A stretch of DNA of 64,000 bases from Periweissella cryptocerci (lineage in GTDB: Bacteria > Bacillota > Bacilli > Lactobacillales > Lactobacillaceae), in the NCBI RefSeq assembly GCF_004358325.1, contig NZ_CP037940.1, positions 1,178,001 through 1,242,000 of the forward strand, written 5' to 3'. The stretch's first letter is position 1, and each line of letters begins with the position of its first letter. The position numbers were made by a program, and so were the translations under genes. Positions 1 through 8,703 of this stretch are shown here, one piece after another. The notes below the pieces were generated by a model. The model saw only the letters and a program-made list of their open reading frames with translations. It made no database searches and was not told where the DNA came from.

Positions 1-1616
1 ATCAATGTCCGAATACCAGCGTCTTTAGCTTCTGCTACGGCTTGGGCAACTTCTGGCCGTTCAGGATCAATCATCCCAATCAAACCAGTGAACACTAAGC
101 CGTTTTCAACTTCGTCACTTGTTAATTTGTCAGGCAAATCTTCCACTTCACGGTAAGCAAATGCCAACACCCGTAAGGCTTGCACTGCCATATCGTGATT
201 AGTTTTCAAGATAAGTTCACGTTGTTCTTCAGTCAACATTTGTACTTGACCATCAATCAAAATCCGCGTCACCCGATCCAATAATTGGTCAGGCGCACCC
301 TTAACAGTCACAAAGTGGCGACCTTCATGCGGGTGCACAGTCGTCATCAACTTACGTTCTGAATCAAAAGGAATTTCATTAGTCCGTGGCTTGTCAGTAA
401 ATAACTGTGGTAAGTCACGTTCGTGGTCTTTATTAAATTGAATCAAAGCAGTTTCAGTTGGGTCACCAACAAGCTTGCCATCAATTTCTTTTGTATCGTT
501 ATTTAAAGCCAAAATATCGGCTAAGACAACTGCATCGCCTTCAAGTGGTGTGGCGGCATCAAAGAGTTGGTTATCGACAAAGTATTTTTCAACTGTCATT
601 TTGTTTTGTGTCAAAGTACCAGTTTTATCGGAACCGATAATCTCCGTTGAGCCCAAAGTTTCAACAGCTGGCAACTTACGTACTAAGGCATGACGCTTAG
701 CCATCCGTGTTGTCCCTAAGGCTAACGTAATTGTCACAATGGCTGGTAAACCTTCAGGGATTGCGGCAACTGCCAATGAAATGGCCGTCAACAGCATATC
801 AACCCATGATTCATCACGCCACAGCATCCCAATTACAAAGACGATAACGGCGATAATCAAAATAAGGACCGTTAAAACTTTACCCAATTGACTCAAGTTG
901 GCTTGTAATGGAGTTTCTGTTTGTTCAGCTTGGTCGAGCATATCAGCAATGCGACCAACTTCAGTCTTCATCCCAGTACCAGTAACAACACCAGTCCCAC
1001 GACCGTATGTCACGTTACTGTTCATGTAACCCATGTTTTTACGATCACCAAGTGGTAATTCGTCAGCTTCAATTACTTCATTAATTTTATCAACGGGCAC
1101 TGATTCCCCCGTCAACGCAGCTTCTTCAATCTGTAATGATGATGTTTCAATAAAACGCATGTCGGCTGGAACAATATCACCAGCTTCAAGTAAGACAATA
1201 TCACCAGGAACCAACGCGTCGGCCTTCACCGTTTCAATTTGACCATTCCGGCGCACATTAGCATTCGGTGCTGACATTTCTTTCAGTGCGTTAATTGCGT
1301 CTTCGGCTTTAGCTTCTTGGAATACCCCGAACACCGCATTCAATACAACCACTAACAAAATAATCACCGCATCAACTACTTCACCAGTTGCTGCTGCAAC
1401 CACTGCTGCGACCAACAAAACAATAATCATCAAGTCTTTAAACTGGTTGAAAAACTTTTGGAGCATCGTCGTGCCCTTAGCTTCTTCTAAAGCATTCGGA
1501 CCAAATTCCTCAACTCGCTTAGCTACTTCATCAGCCGTCAAACCATTTGCAGCATTCGTGTGTAAATTATCAAGGATTTCCTCACTTGATTCATTAAACA
1601 AAGCTGGTTTACTCAT
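1..1616 (-). CDS. Cation-transporting P-type ATPase, PacL/SERCA-like, N-terminal part (runs off the left edge)
   Basis: Membrane pump that couples ATP hydrolysis to export of a divalent cation, probably Ca2+ and/or Mn2+. About 538 codons are visible from the ATG at 1616 and the C-terminal third lies outside the window. The start follows a GGAGG ribosome site at about 1626-1631. Visible motifs: an N-terminal cation-ATPase domain, the TGES actuator loop, the PEGLP motif (residues 287-291) in membrane helix 4, typical of type II pumps, and the phosphorylation motif DKTGTLT with Asp330. The gene sits behind a probable yybP-ykoY (Mn2+) riboswitch and terminator. This fits pumps of this family that remove excess Mn or Ca. 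Substrate is inferred from the family and the riboswitch, not proven. Confidence 0.92.
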   Translation of the reverse strand, partial: MSKPALFNESSEEILDNLHTNAANGLTADEVAKRVEEFGPNALEEAKGTTMLQKFFNQFKDLMIIVLLVAAVVAAATGEVVDAVIILLVVVLNAVFGVFQEAKAEDAINALKEMSAPNANVRRNGQIETVKADALVPGDIVLLEAGDIVPADMRFIETSSLQIEEAALTGESVPVDKINEVIEADELPLGDRKNMGYMNSNVTYGRGTGVVTGTGMKTEVGRIADMLDQAEQTETPLQANLSQLGKVLTVLILIIAVIVFVIGMLWRDESWVDMLLTAISLAVAAIPEGLPAIVTITLALGTTRMAKRHALVRKLPAVETLGSTEIIGSDKTGTLTQNKMTVEKYFVDNQLFDAATPLEGDAVVLADILALNNDTKEIDGKLVGDPTETALIQFNKDHERDLPQLFTDKPRTNEIPFDSERKLMTTVHPHEGRHFVTVKGAPDQLLDRVTRILIDGQVQMLTEEQRELILKTNHDMAVQALRVLAFAYREVEDLPDKLTSDEVENGLVFTGLIGMIDPERPEVAQAVAEAKDAGIRTL

Positions 1617-1702
1617 AAAAAACATTCCTCCGTATACTGTCAGTGTGCATTAATTTCACACGCAACTTACCAAATTATGCTTACAACTCGTTGGTATTAA
1701 AC

Positions 1703-1742
1703 AAAAAACGCGCCTACTATCAATTAATGATAGTCTGCGCGT
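1703..1742 (-). terminator. Intrinsic terminator in the leader of the P-type ATPase
   Basis: Read on the minus strand, a GC-rich hairpin (arms starting ACGCGCAGACTATCA, loop near TTAA) is followed by a run of T. It lies between the aptamer-like region and the ATPase start, so it is probably the switch that the riboswitch controls. A second, longer hairpin (catgtatgc arms, about 1771-1804) lies just upstream and could be the alternative fold. Confidence 0.7.
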
Positions 1743-1799
1743 ACTAGTTGTTCAATAAAAATATCCAACTCATGTATGCGCAAATAAAATCGCTAGCAT

Positions 1800-1892
1800 A
1801 CATGAGTCTCACCTTTTAAGGAATCTGCCGGAATTGCTTCTTGTTGACGACAGAGCCGCATGTTGGCATGCAGGTTACTCCCTCACGTAATT
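1800..1892 (-). ncRNA. Probable yybP-ykoY (Mn2+-sensing) riboswitch aptamer
   Basis: On the minus strand the leader contains GAGGGAGTA, then CGTCAACA, CCGGCAG and AAAGGTGAGACTC in order. These are the loop and closing segments expected of yybP-ykoY aptamers. An intrinsic terminator and then a cation P-type ATPase follow, a known gene partner of this class. The family is known to turn genes on in high Mn2+. The match was made by eye and no covariance model was run. Confidence 0.68.
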
Positions 1893-1903
1893 AACTTAAG
1901 CTT

Positions 1904-1933
1904 AGTATATCAGTTGTTACTTATTCTAAGCAA
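1904..1933 (-). promoter_or_regulatory. Promoter for the riboswitch-ATPase transcript
   Basis: TTGCTT (1928-1933) and TATACT (1904-1909) on the minus strand, spaced 18 bp, place a start just before the aptamer. The promoter overlaps the 3' end of the small broken gene at 1910-2223. Confidence 0.5.
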
Positions 1934-2223
1934 CAGAAATTTGTTTTCGGTTACATTACGAAAGTTCGAAGAAAATGTGAATTCATCAAGTAAATCTTCA
2001 ATATAAAACCAGTATTCATTTTCAGCGTATTTCACAAATTCATATTCCGCGCCAGTCCGCCTGCCACGGACAAAAAAGCTACTAAATCTTCGATACTTAT
2101 TACATAAAAAGAGAATCGATCATCAATATTTGTTAAATCAACAATATTGTCATTTCGTTGCTTCAAACTCCATAAGAGTAGTTGTCTTTTATTAGCTTCC
2201 AAAATTTGAACATCCAAAATCAA
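1910..2223 (-). pseudogene. Frameshifted small protein of unknown family
   Basis: The frame starting at 2223 gives 63 codons and stops soon after a run of six A (2072-2077 on the plus strand). Moving one frame at that run, the reading continues for about 50 more residues with convincing protein character (GAEYEFVKYAENEYWFYIED) to a stop at 1910. Joined, the two parts give about 104 residues, acidic and rich in Tyr/Phe. No ribosome site precedes the ATG at 2223 and a stop lies just upstream, so the 5' end may also be lost. I do not recognise the family. The shift in a homopolymer could equally be a sequencing error. Confidence 0.5.
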
Positions 2224-2247
2224 TTAGATACATATTTTATATTTGTT

Positions 2248-2570
2248 TGTTGCTGTTCCTACTACTATGGCCTATGGTTGGTAACTGTTTTCCGCTAGTT
2301 TAAGCATTATCACTAACTAACGGAGTGTCTGGAAATTGCTTGGCGGGCGCAGCCTTTACACCGCGACTGGGGGAATATGTGTGAAGCATGTATTCCTGCT
2401 GAGGATGAGATGAGGAGTCTTGGGGATTCATCTCCTAGAGTCCCAGCTTGTCCGAACCGACCAAGACCGTACTTTGGCTTGGTCGGCTGCTTCCAGCGTG
2501 GTGCGCCAAGTAATTTACCGACACGCAGTGGCCAATTTATTCAATCCCACGTCAGACGAAATAGAACAAA
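2248..2570 (-). repeat. Structured intergenic repeat, copy A (outer end missing)
   Basis: One of ten copies of a large element made of nested hairpins. This copy has the closing arms around GCTTGGCGGGCGCAG and TGCGCCAAGTAATT, three internal hairpins, and the conserved end CCCACGTCAGACGAAATAGA. It lies downstream of the stop codon of the minus-strand gene at 2607. The far end with the other inverted terminus is missing. Short open frames inside it are not genes. Confidence 0.85.
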
Positions 2571-2606
2571 AAAGTCCCTCACACCGTAGCGTGACAGACT
2601 ATCTAA

Positions 2607-2897
2607 TTACGCTTTAATGTACTTACCGATTGGGAAAGCACCACGGAGCTTCATGAGCTTTTCGCCCTTGGTCTTGCGCTTGCCAATCATTGACTTTTCT
2701 TCAGTGCCTTCATAAGCGTGACGAATTAATGGAAATAATTCATCCAATGTTAACGTTTCATCCGCGCTAACATTCTTAAAGTTACTGCCACTTTGCTTTT
2801 CAAAGACGCGGTGATCAAACGTGTTGACGAAAGTCACGTTTGCTGCCACGTCGCCAATTGCCATTTCTTCAGTTGATACATTAATACTACGACCCAT
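2607..2897 (-). CDS. Hypothetical 96-aa protein
   Basis: A complete small gene with a ribosome site (GAAGGAAATT) 7 nt before the ATG. It starts MGRSINVSTEEMAIGD and ends in a basic tail (KGEKLMKL...PIGKYIKA). No signal peptide, membrane segment or known motif is visible. It is separated from the DUF6429 gene upstream by 115 bp and is followed by repeat copy A. I do not recognise the family. Confidence 0.6.
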   Translation of the reverse strand: MGRSINVSTEEMAIGDVAANVTFVNTFDHRVFEKQSGSNFKNVSADETLTLDELFPLIRHAYEGTEEKSMIGKRKTKGEKLMKLRGAFPIGKYIKA

Positions 2898-3012
2898 TTT
2901 TTAATTTCCTTCTTTCGTTACATCCACTATGCAAATCATTTGCTATTTAAACCATGATTCGTGTGGTATATCGCCTAAGCTTAAGGCTTTAGCGTATATA
3001 ATACAAACAATA

Positions 3013-3291
3013 TTATTTATTGTCGTCAGCTTCCCATGGATCAGTCAGGTTATATTCGGCTAGCAACTGCTTAGCTTGTTCAACCCCCGCTGGGCTGATT
3101 GCGGCTGATTTACTACGGCGGCTACCTTGGTCAATTAACGCGGCTGAATCTAAACCATCGAGCACCCCGAATTCGTAACCTTTCCAGCTTTGCATAACTG
3201 CGTCAGTTTCTGTTTGGCGAAAGCGACTGTCATTTTCTTTAAAACCATTCAAGTACATTAACATCAATGTTAATTTTTCTGTATCCTTCAT
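3013..3291 (-). CDS. DUF6429 family protein
   Basis: Small cytoplasmic protein of 92 residues. The pattern LTLMLMYLNGFKE, then SWKGYEFGVLDGL, then RRSKSAAISPAGVEQAKQLL matches DUF6429 proteins as I know them. Their fold resembles a small winged helix, but no function is established. A good ribosome site (GAGGTGAATT) precedes the ATG. It begins 18 bp after the end of a VIT-family transporter gene and is probably cotranscribed with it. Confidence 0.75.
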   Translation of the reverse strand: MKDTEKLTLMLMYLNGFKENDSRFRQTETDAVMQSWKGYEFGVLDGLDSAALIDQGSRRSKSAAISPAGVEQAKQLLAEYNLTDPWEADDNK

Positions 3292-3309
3292 AATTCACCT
3301 CATTATTTC

Positions 3310-3990
3310 CTATTTTAGTAACGTTCCAATCCAATATGTGAATGCCATCGTAATAATCCCTGTCAGCATGTTCCGAGCAATTGCTGGTAGTTTTGGGGCC
3401 TTTCCTGACCAAGCACTTAACCAGCCAGTTAAAAATAATGCCCACAAAGTCGCAATAATTGTCCCCACGACTTTCCATTCTTGTGGCACCAAAATAATTG
3501 CCAATAGCGGCCAGATACCACCAGCAAGCGACGCAAAAAATGATGACCACAATGCATGGATTGGGCTCAAAAATTGATTAACTTCAAAGCCATATTTAAT
3601 CCGCACGTAATTACCTAAGGCATCGCTGTGCATCAAATCAGTAGCTACGCCGCTAGCCAATTCTAATCCAGCCCCTTTAGCTTGATAGTGTGCGGTAATC
3701 ACTTGATGCACTTGTTCGGGGTTCGTCCGTAGCGCTGCTTTAGCTTTGACCACTACGGCACGTTCCGTATCTTTTTGCGTAGACACTGATACAAACTCGC
3801 CCGAAGCCATTGAGAAGGCGACTGCAAACATTTCAGCTAGTCCGGCGACAAAGATAACGGTACTATTAGTGGTTGCCCCGGTGACCCCAAGGATAACACC
3901 GGCACCACCAATGATACCATCATTTGCTCCCAAAACACCGGCACGGACAATATTCAATCGTTCAGTTAAGGTTAATTTCTTTTTTGTCAT
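3310..3990 (-). CDS. VIT1/CCC1 family metal transporter (second of a tandem pair)
   Basis: Integral membrane protein of 226 residues in the VIT1/CCC1 family, whose members move Fe2+ or Mn2+ out of the cytosol. It carries the family hallmarks ANDGIIGGAGVILG near the N-terminus, the ASGEFVSVSTQKDTERA segment after the second helix, a cytoplasmic helical region of about 75 residues, and three C-terminal membrane helices. It starts one base after the stop of its paralogue, so the two are translationally coupled and may form a heteromeric transporter. The metal is not determinable here, though Mn would fit the Mn riboswitch 2 kb away. Confidence 0.88.
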   Translation of the reverse strand: MTKKKLTLTERLNIVRAGVLGANDGIIGGAGVILGVTGATTNSTVIFVAGLAEMFAVAFSMASGEFVSVSTQKDTERAVVVKAKAALRTNPEQVHQVITAHYQAKGAGLELASGVATDLMHSDALGNYVRIKYGFEVNQFLSPIHALWSSFFASLAGGIWPLLAIILVPQEWKVVGTIIATLWALFLTGWLSAWSGKAPKLPAIARNMLTGIITMAFTYWIGTLLK

Positions 3991-3991
3991 C

Positions 3992-4666
3992 TTACATCCC
4001 TACCAATAATCCAACACCGTACGTCACTGCCATCGTGAATAATCCAGCGATTACATTGCGTAAAACGGATTGTTTAGCTGGTGCATCCCCAAATTTTGCT
4101 GAGAAATAACCCGTCAGAATCAACGCAATTACCACAAAAATGATTGTTGCCACTACGCGATAGTGCGCACTAATCACAGTCATACCAACCATCGGTAAAA
4201 TTGCCCCCAGCGGAAATGCAATCATTGAAGCTACGGCCGCTTGCATGGGCGAAATCAAATTATCAGCATCAATCCCATACCGTAAAGCGAGCGTTTCTTT
4301 CAGGGCATCATGTGCCATCACTTCAGTCGCTAATGCTTGTGCCCGCACTGGGGTGATTCCTTCATCAATATAATTTGCCGTTAAAAATGCTTTTTCACCC
4401 GCAAAATCTTCAGCCAACACCCGTTGTTGGTGAACTTTGGCGGCCCGTTCTGAATCAAGTTGTGCATTCACTGAAACGTATTCACCCGTGGCCATTGAAA
4501 AAGTCCCGGCAATCGTTGCCGTTAAACCAGCGATTAAGATTGCCCACGTACTCATTGATGCGCCAAAGACCCCAAAGACTACCCCAGCAATTGAAATTAT
4601 CCCGTCATTAGCACCCATCACGATGGCGCGCAAAATATTTATTTTTCGACTAATATGCATATCCAT
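3992..4666 (-). CDS. VIT1/CCC1 family metal transporter (first of a tandem pair)
   Basis: Paralogue of the next gene, 224 residues, with the same architecture: GANDGIISIAGVVFG at residues 19-33, ATGEYVSVNAQLDSERA, a central cytoplasmic domain (VLAEDFAGEKAF...), then three helices ending in VTYGVGLLVGM. The family exports or sequesters Fe2+/Mn2+. The pair probably arose by tandem duplication, since order and length are the same but the sequences are well diverged. Transcription probably starts just upstream, after the terminator at 4681-4732. Confidence 0.88.
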   Translation of the reverse strand: MDMHISRKINILRAIVMGANDGIISIAGVVFGVFGASMSTWAILIAGLTATIAGTFSMATGEYVSVNAQLDSERAAKVHQQRVLAEDFAGEKAFLTANYIDEGITPVRAQALATEVMAHDALKETLALRYGIDADNLISPMQAAVASMIAFPLGAILPMVGMTVISAHYRVVATIIFVVIALILTGYFSAKFGDAPAKQSVLRNVIAGLFTMAVTYGVGLLVGM

Positions 4667-4680
4667 AATTTAAGGATAGC

Positions 4681-4732
4681 AAAAAAAGTGAGTGAAATCC
4701 TACCTTCTAGCATGATTTCACCCACTTCTTTA
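4681..4732 (-). terminator. Terminator after the rhodanese-like gene
   Basis: The minus strand reads a long hairpin with arms AAGTGGGTGAAATC and GATTTCACTCACTT followed by seven T. It ends the MarR-rhodanese transcript before the VIT pair. Confidence 0.75.
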
Positions 4733-4787
4733 CTTTTCTAATTTATAAGACACAGAATTCTCTGACGATTCAGTCAAATTATCCAGC

Positions 4788-5150
4788 TTAAATTTCTTCG
4801 ATTGGCAAGTTCATGCCTTTCCAACCTTCGAGTGCGCTCGCTAATTCATACGCTTCAAAGCCCGCAGATAACAATTGCAAGAGCGCTACTTTTCCAAGCG
4901 TCGTACCGGCTGTCCAATCGTAAACCACGTATGTTTTACTCTTATCTAATGTCGCAAGCTGTTGTGCTAAATCCTTGGCTGGAATTTCAATTGAACCTTT
5001 AATTTTGTCTTTTTTAACGAAAGCCGGTGCATTCCGTACATCGACCACAACGTACTTTTCATCATTTTCTTGTAACGCCTTCAATACCACATCATGCCCA
5101 ATATAAAGACTGAGATATGTTTCTAACAATTCGATTTTACTTGTATTCAT
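4788..5150 (-). CDS. Rhodanese-like domain protein with Asp in place of the catalytic Cys
   Basis: A single rhodanese domain of 120 residues: VVVDVRNAPAF near residues 34-44, the KGSIEIP strand, and the active-site strand YVVYDWTAGTTLGK. In active rhodaneses the residue after the VVY strand is Cys. Here it is Asp78, so sulfur transfer by the usual persulfide route is not expected. The gene overlaps the 3' end of the MarR gene by 14 bp, so both are coexpressed. A binding or sensing role is possible. Family assignment is firm, function is not. Confidence 0.8.
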   Translation of the reverse strand: MNTSKIELLETYLSLYIGHDVVLKALQENDEKYVVVDVRNAPAFVKKDKIKGSIEIPAKDLAQQLATLDKSKTYVVYDWTAGTTLGKVALLQLLSAGFEAYELASALEGWKGMNLPIEEI

Positions 5151-5679
5151 TACTATTTTTCTCCATTTCGTTTTGCAAATTCAAAGTACCCTGTTTTACT
5201 TTATCCAATAAACTCGCGAGCGTTGCTTGCTCCGATTCATTCAGCGTGGACATTATCATAGTTGCCGCACGGTAATTTGCCGGCAAAAATTTTTGTAATA
5301 AACTTTCACCGTCATCTGTCAGCGCGACGATTACCGCTCGTTTGTCGCGGGCCGATGCCGCTTTAGTGACCCAGCCGTTTCTTTCTAACCCATTAATGAC
5401 TTTGGTGGTTGTCACCCGCGTTGAGCCTAACTTTTGTGCCAAAATTGAGGGCATTAACTGATGAGTTGGTTCATTATGCAAAAACATCAGAATAATAAAC
5501 TTTGTTTCAGTTAAACCAAATCGATCCAATAAGGCATCATATTGCTTTTGCATTGCTCGATAGGTCCATTGCACGTTTAAGAACAGCGTGACATCTGCGC
5601 CGTTTGCTTCAGGAAATTTATCTCTTGTCGCATTAATCCGCTCATTGGTCGGACGATCTACAAAACTATATTCAACCAT
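5137..5679 (-). CDS. MarR family transcriptional regulator
   Basis: DNA-binding protein of 180 residues with the MarR winged helix: helix segment LMPSILAQKLGSTRVTTTKVINGLERNGWV, wing residues DKRAVIVALTDDG, and a C-terminal dimerisation helix. It has an N-terminal extension of about 30 residues before the first long helix. It heads a two-gene transcript with the rhodanese-like gene. A palindrome just downstream of its own -10 box suggests autorepression. The ligand is unknown. Confidence 0.88.
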   Translation of the reverse strand: MVEYSFVDRPTNERINATRDKFPEANGADVTLFLNVQWTYRAMQKQYDALLDRFGLTETKFIILMFLHNEPTHQLMPSILAQKLGSTRVTTTKVINGLERNGWVTKAASARDKRAVIVALTDDGESLLQKFLPANYRAATMIMSTLNESEQATLASLLDKVKQGTLNLQNEMEKNSNEYK

Positions 5680-5704
5680 AACACCACTCCTTTTTGTTAT
5701 TTAG

Positions 5705-5716
5705 TTAGCTAGCTAA
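5705..5716. promoter_or_regulatory. Likely MarR operator
   Basis: Perfect palindrome TTAGCTAGCTAA inside a TTAG/CTAA-rich stretch, placed between the -10 box and the ribosome site of the marR gene. The position fits autorepression. Assignment to this regulator is inferred. Confidence 0.5.
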
Positions 5717-5723
5717 TTAAATT

Positions 5724-5752
5724 AGTTTATGACAATTAGTTAGTATTGTCAA
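5724..5752 (-). promoter_or_regulatory. Promoter of the marR-rhodanese operon
   Basis: TTGACA (5747-5752, minus strand) and TAAACT (5724-5729) are separated by 17 bp, a near-consensus sigma-70 promoter. Related TTAG/ACTAA half sites overlap it. Confidence 0.7.
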
Positions 5753-5760
5753 ACAAAAAT

Positions 5761-6355
5761 GGCTAAAATTTTTCTAGCGTGGAATTTGGATATGCGTCTC
5801 AGATTGATTCCCACTACGAGGCTGGAAACTGTCTGGACACCGTGATGGAAGACAAGCATTTGAAGCCACAGTGCGGTCTTCAAATGTTTGCGAAGCTTGG
5901 TTCGCTAACGCGGTAACCATCTTCACAAATCCATAATCAGTAACGAAACCCGTTACTGATTACGCCATCACGGTGCGAGCTAAAGTCCAGCCTGTTTCCA
6001 GCCTCTTCGTTAGTTTGCGTAGGCATTCTGACTAGTAATATGCCCGCAATCCTTGTCGCTGCAAGTTTAGCGGTAATCAATAATTCCACGCAGTGACATC
6101 ATACATCTCATTACATTTTATGAATTCCACGTCAGACGAAACAGAGCCAACAAAAATAGCCCTCGTCATGGAAACTGACTCGGGCTACGTAATTTCTGTA
6201 CTTTTCAATCATCCAATTACTGAGGTTCTATTGTCAGTGTTGTTTTTCCCGTGCTACTGCAACCTGTAACTGGTACCTGTTTTTCGCTGATTTGAGCATT
6301 ATGCATAACTAACGAAGTGGCCAATTTCATTCAATCCCACGTCAGACGAAATAGG
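5761..6355 (-). repeat. Structured intergenic repeat, copy B (composite)
   Basis: The outer end with TTTTTCTAGCGTGGAATT lies at about 5767 and a conserved inner end CCCACGTCAGACGAAATAG at about 6337-6355, five bases from the nadE stop. Inside, at 5818-6005, is another large hairpin with arms GAGGCTGGAAAC and GTTTCCAGCCTC enclosing smaller ones. A terminator-like hairpin (TAGCCC/GGGCTA followed by T on the minus strand) lies at 6153-6187. The stretch looks like two partial copies joined. No protein gene was seen in it. Confidence 0.7.
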
Positions 6356-6360
6356 AGATA

Positions 6361-7194
6361 TTATTTTTTATACCATTCATCAAAAACTGACACTGGTAAT
6401 TGACGCTTGTGTTCCGTCTTCGTGTACCAGTTTTCAATTTTTTCAGCGGCGTCATCAGAAACCGTCTTACCTTCTAAGTAAGCATCGATTTCAGCATAAC
6501 TCACACCTAAAGCTACTTCATCAGCCAAAGCTGGGCGGTCTTCTTCAAGATCAGCCGTGGGCGTTTTTGTGTACAAGTGCTCAGGGGCACCTAAGAAAGC
6601 TAGCATACTTTGGCCTTGGCCTTTATCCAAACGGTAAAGTGGCGTTACATCCGCTGCGCCATCCCCAAACTTAGTATAGAAACCCGTCAAAGCTTCCGCA
6701 GCATGATCAGTTCCTAGCACGGCACCTTTGTTGGCTCCAGCAATTGCGTATTGAACAATCATCCGTTCACGCGCCTTGATATTTCCCTTGTTGTAGTCGG
6801 AAATTGTCAAGCCGTCGTTTGCTTCAAGTGCACTAACCATTGCATCAGTGGCCGGCTTAATGTTTACTTTGACCGTTTCGTCAGCATTTTGCCATTTGAT
6901 AGCGTCCATGGCGTCCGTTTCGTCAGCCTGTTCACCATATGGTAAGCGGACCGCAATGAATTTGTAAGTTGTATCACCAGTTTCTTGGCGCATTTCTTCA
7001 ATTGCCATTTGGGCTAGTTTACCAGCAAGGGTTGAATCTTGACCACCACTAATGCCTAAAACCAATGACTTCAAGAAAAGGTTGGCTGCGAGGTAATCTT
7101 TTAAAAAATCAACGCTGCGACGAATTTCAGTTTCAGGATCGATAGTTGGTTGCACACCTAACGTTTTAATAATTTCTGCTTGTAATGGGCGCAT
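6361..7194 (-). CDS. nadE: Ammonia-dependent NAD+ synthetase
   Basis: Converts nicotinic acid adenine dinucleotide to NAD+ using ATP and ammonia, the last step of NAD salvage. It has 277 residues, normal for the ammonia-only form without a glutaminase domain. The PP-loop SGGQDS is at residues 49-54, followed by the conserved segments [10 protein letters not shown] and [23 protein letters not shown]. It follows pncB after 21 bp, so both salvage steps are on one transcript. The structured repeat copy B starts five bases after its stop. Confidence 0.96.
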   Translation of the reverse strand: MRPLQAEIIKTLGVQPTIDPETEIRRSVDFLKDYLAANLFLKSLVLGISGGQDSTLAGKLAQMAIEEMRQETGDTTYKFIAVRLPYGEQADETDAMDAIKWQNADETVKVNIKPATDAMVSALEANDGLTISDYNKGNIKARERMIVQYAIAGANKGAVLGTDHAAEALTGFYTKFGDGAADVTPLYRLDKGQGQSMLAFLGAPEHLYTKTPTADLEEDRPALADEVALGVSYAEIDAYLEGKTVSDDAAEKIENWYTKTEHKRQLPVSVFDEWYKK

Positions 7195-7215
7195 ATTCTC
7201 ACTCTTTTCTATAAT

Positions 7216-8691
7216 TTATTTGTTCAAATCTAACTCGTTGACGTACCCGCGCACTTCGTTAATCATGTGCATTTTATTGTCATATGCGTTTTGTGACAAA
7301 TCAACCGGATAATCTTGTGGATTCAAATCACGGCGATATTCTTCCCACAAACTATCAAGACTCATCGCTGAGTATTGCTTAATAGCTACCAATGCTGGTA
7401 AATCATACACTAATTCACCATTTACAAAGATATCTTGTAAGATTGGTTGCGCTGTAAAATCAACGACATCTTTTGAAATGTAGTTATAGTTGGGGTGGAA
7501 CATGTGTAGTGATGCTTCATTCCGGGGATCTTCATTCCATAAGGCAATGTAATCACCCTGTGACTTGCCATCACTATTACGCGTAATGCGCCAAACTTGT
7601 TTTTTACCAGGCGTTGAAACTTTTTCAGCGTTGTTTGATAACTTAATCGTATCAACCATCACACCTTTACTATTTTCAATTGAAACCATCTTGTAGACCG
7701 CACCCAAAGCTGGTTGATCGTAGGCGGTAATCAGCTTTGTGCCGACACCCCAGACATCAATCTTGGCGTGTTGCATCTTCAAGTTCATAATCGTTTTTTC
7801 ATCTAAATCGTTAGACGCATAAATCTTAGCGTCTGGGAATCCAGCCGCATCTAGTTGTTCACGCACCCGTTTTGAAATGTACGCCATATCACCAGAGTCA
7901 ATTCGTACCCCAAGGAAGTTGATTTTATCTCCCATTTCCTTGGCAACCTTAATTGCACTTGGCACACCTGATCGCAAAGTGTCATAGGTATCAACTAAGA
8001 ATACGACATCCTTATGCGTTTCTGCATACGCTTTAAAGGCTTCATAATCATTCCGGTAGGTTTGCACTAATGAGTGGGCGTGCGTTCCCGAAATTTGAAT
8101 GCCAAATAATTTACCGGCGCGAACATTACTAGTTGCATCGAAGCCACCAATATATGCGGCCCGCGTTCCCCAGATAGCAGCGTCCATTTCTTGCGCCCGA
8201 CGCGTCCCGAATTCCAACAAGCCATCATTCCCAACTACCGAACGAATTCGGGCGGCCTTAGTCGCAATCAAAGTCTGATAGTTAACAATGTTCAATAACG
8301 CCGTTTCAACTAATTGGGCATCCGCTAATGAACCTTCGACTTGAATCAACGGTTCATTGGCAAACATCACTTCGCCTTCACGAGCGGCGCGCACTGATGC
8401 CGTGAATTTCCAGTCTTTCAAGTAGGCCAAAAATTCATCAGAATACCAACCGGTTGATTGCAAATACTCCAAGTCACTTGCGGTAAAGTGTAACCCTTGC
8501 AAATAATCGACTACGCGTTCCAAACCAGCAAAGACCGCATAACCATTTTCAAATGGTAGATTGCGGAAGAACACTTCAAAAACGGCTTTCCGATTATGAA
8601 TTCCTTCTTGCCAATATGTTTGCACCATATTGATTTGGTAAGCATCGGTATGCAACATTAAACTGTCATCTGGATAATTAAATCCCATCAT
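7216..8691 (-). CDS. pncB: Nicotinate phosphoribosyltransferase
   Basis: Makes nicotinate mononucleotide from nicotinate and PRPP with ATP, the entry step of NAD salvage, cytoplasmic. About 490 residues, with LHTDAYQINMVQTYW at the N-terminus, the phosphohistidine loop SGTHAHSLVQ, and the PRPP-binding region GVRIDSGDMAYISK. The longer frame starts at 8703, but an AGGG site lies inside it, so the second or third ATG of the Met cluster (8688-8694) is the likelier start. Coexpressed with nadE. Presence of both points to dependence on external nicotinate. Confidence 0.95.
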   Translation of the reverse strand: MMGFNYPDDSLMLHTDAYQINMVQTYWQEGIHNRKAVFEVFFRNLPFENGYAVFAGLERVVDYLQGLHFTASDLEYLQSTGWYSDEFLAYLKDWKFTASVRAAREGEVMFANEPLIQVEGSLADAQLVETALLNIVNYQTLIATKAARIRSVVGNDGLLEFGTRRAQEMDAAIWGTRAAYIGGFDATSNVRAGKLFGIQISGTHAHSLVQTYRNDYEAFKAYAETHKDVVFLVDTYDTLRSGVPSAIKVAKEMGDKINFLGVRIDSGDMAYISKRVREQLDAAGFPDAKIYASNDLDEKTIMNLKMQHAKIDVWGVGTKLITAYDQPALGAVYKMVSIENSKGVMVDTIKLSNNAEKVSTPGKKQVWRITRNSDGKSQGDYIALWNEDPRNEASLHMFHPNYNYISKDVVDFTAQPILQDIFVNGELVYDLPALVAIKQYSAMSLDSLWEEYRRDLNPQDYPVDLSQNAYDNKMHMINEVRGYVNELDLNK

Positions 8692-8703
8692 CATTTCCCT
8701 CAT

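Noticed and set aside
2377..2617. Open frames of 65-70 codons inside repeat copy A (similar ones at 10072-10398, 21591-21818, 51733-52056)
   Set aside because: They follow the hairpin sequence of the repeat, differ between copies, lack ribosome sites and show no conserved protein.
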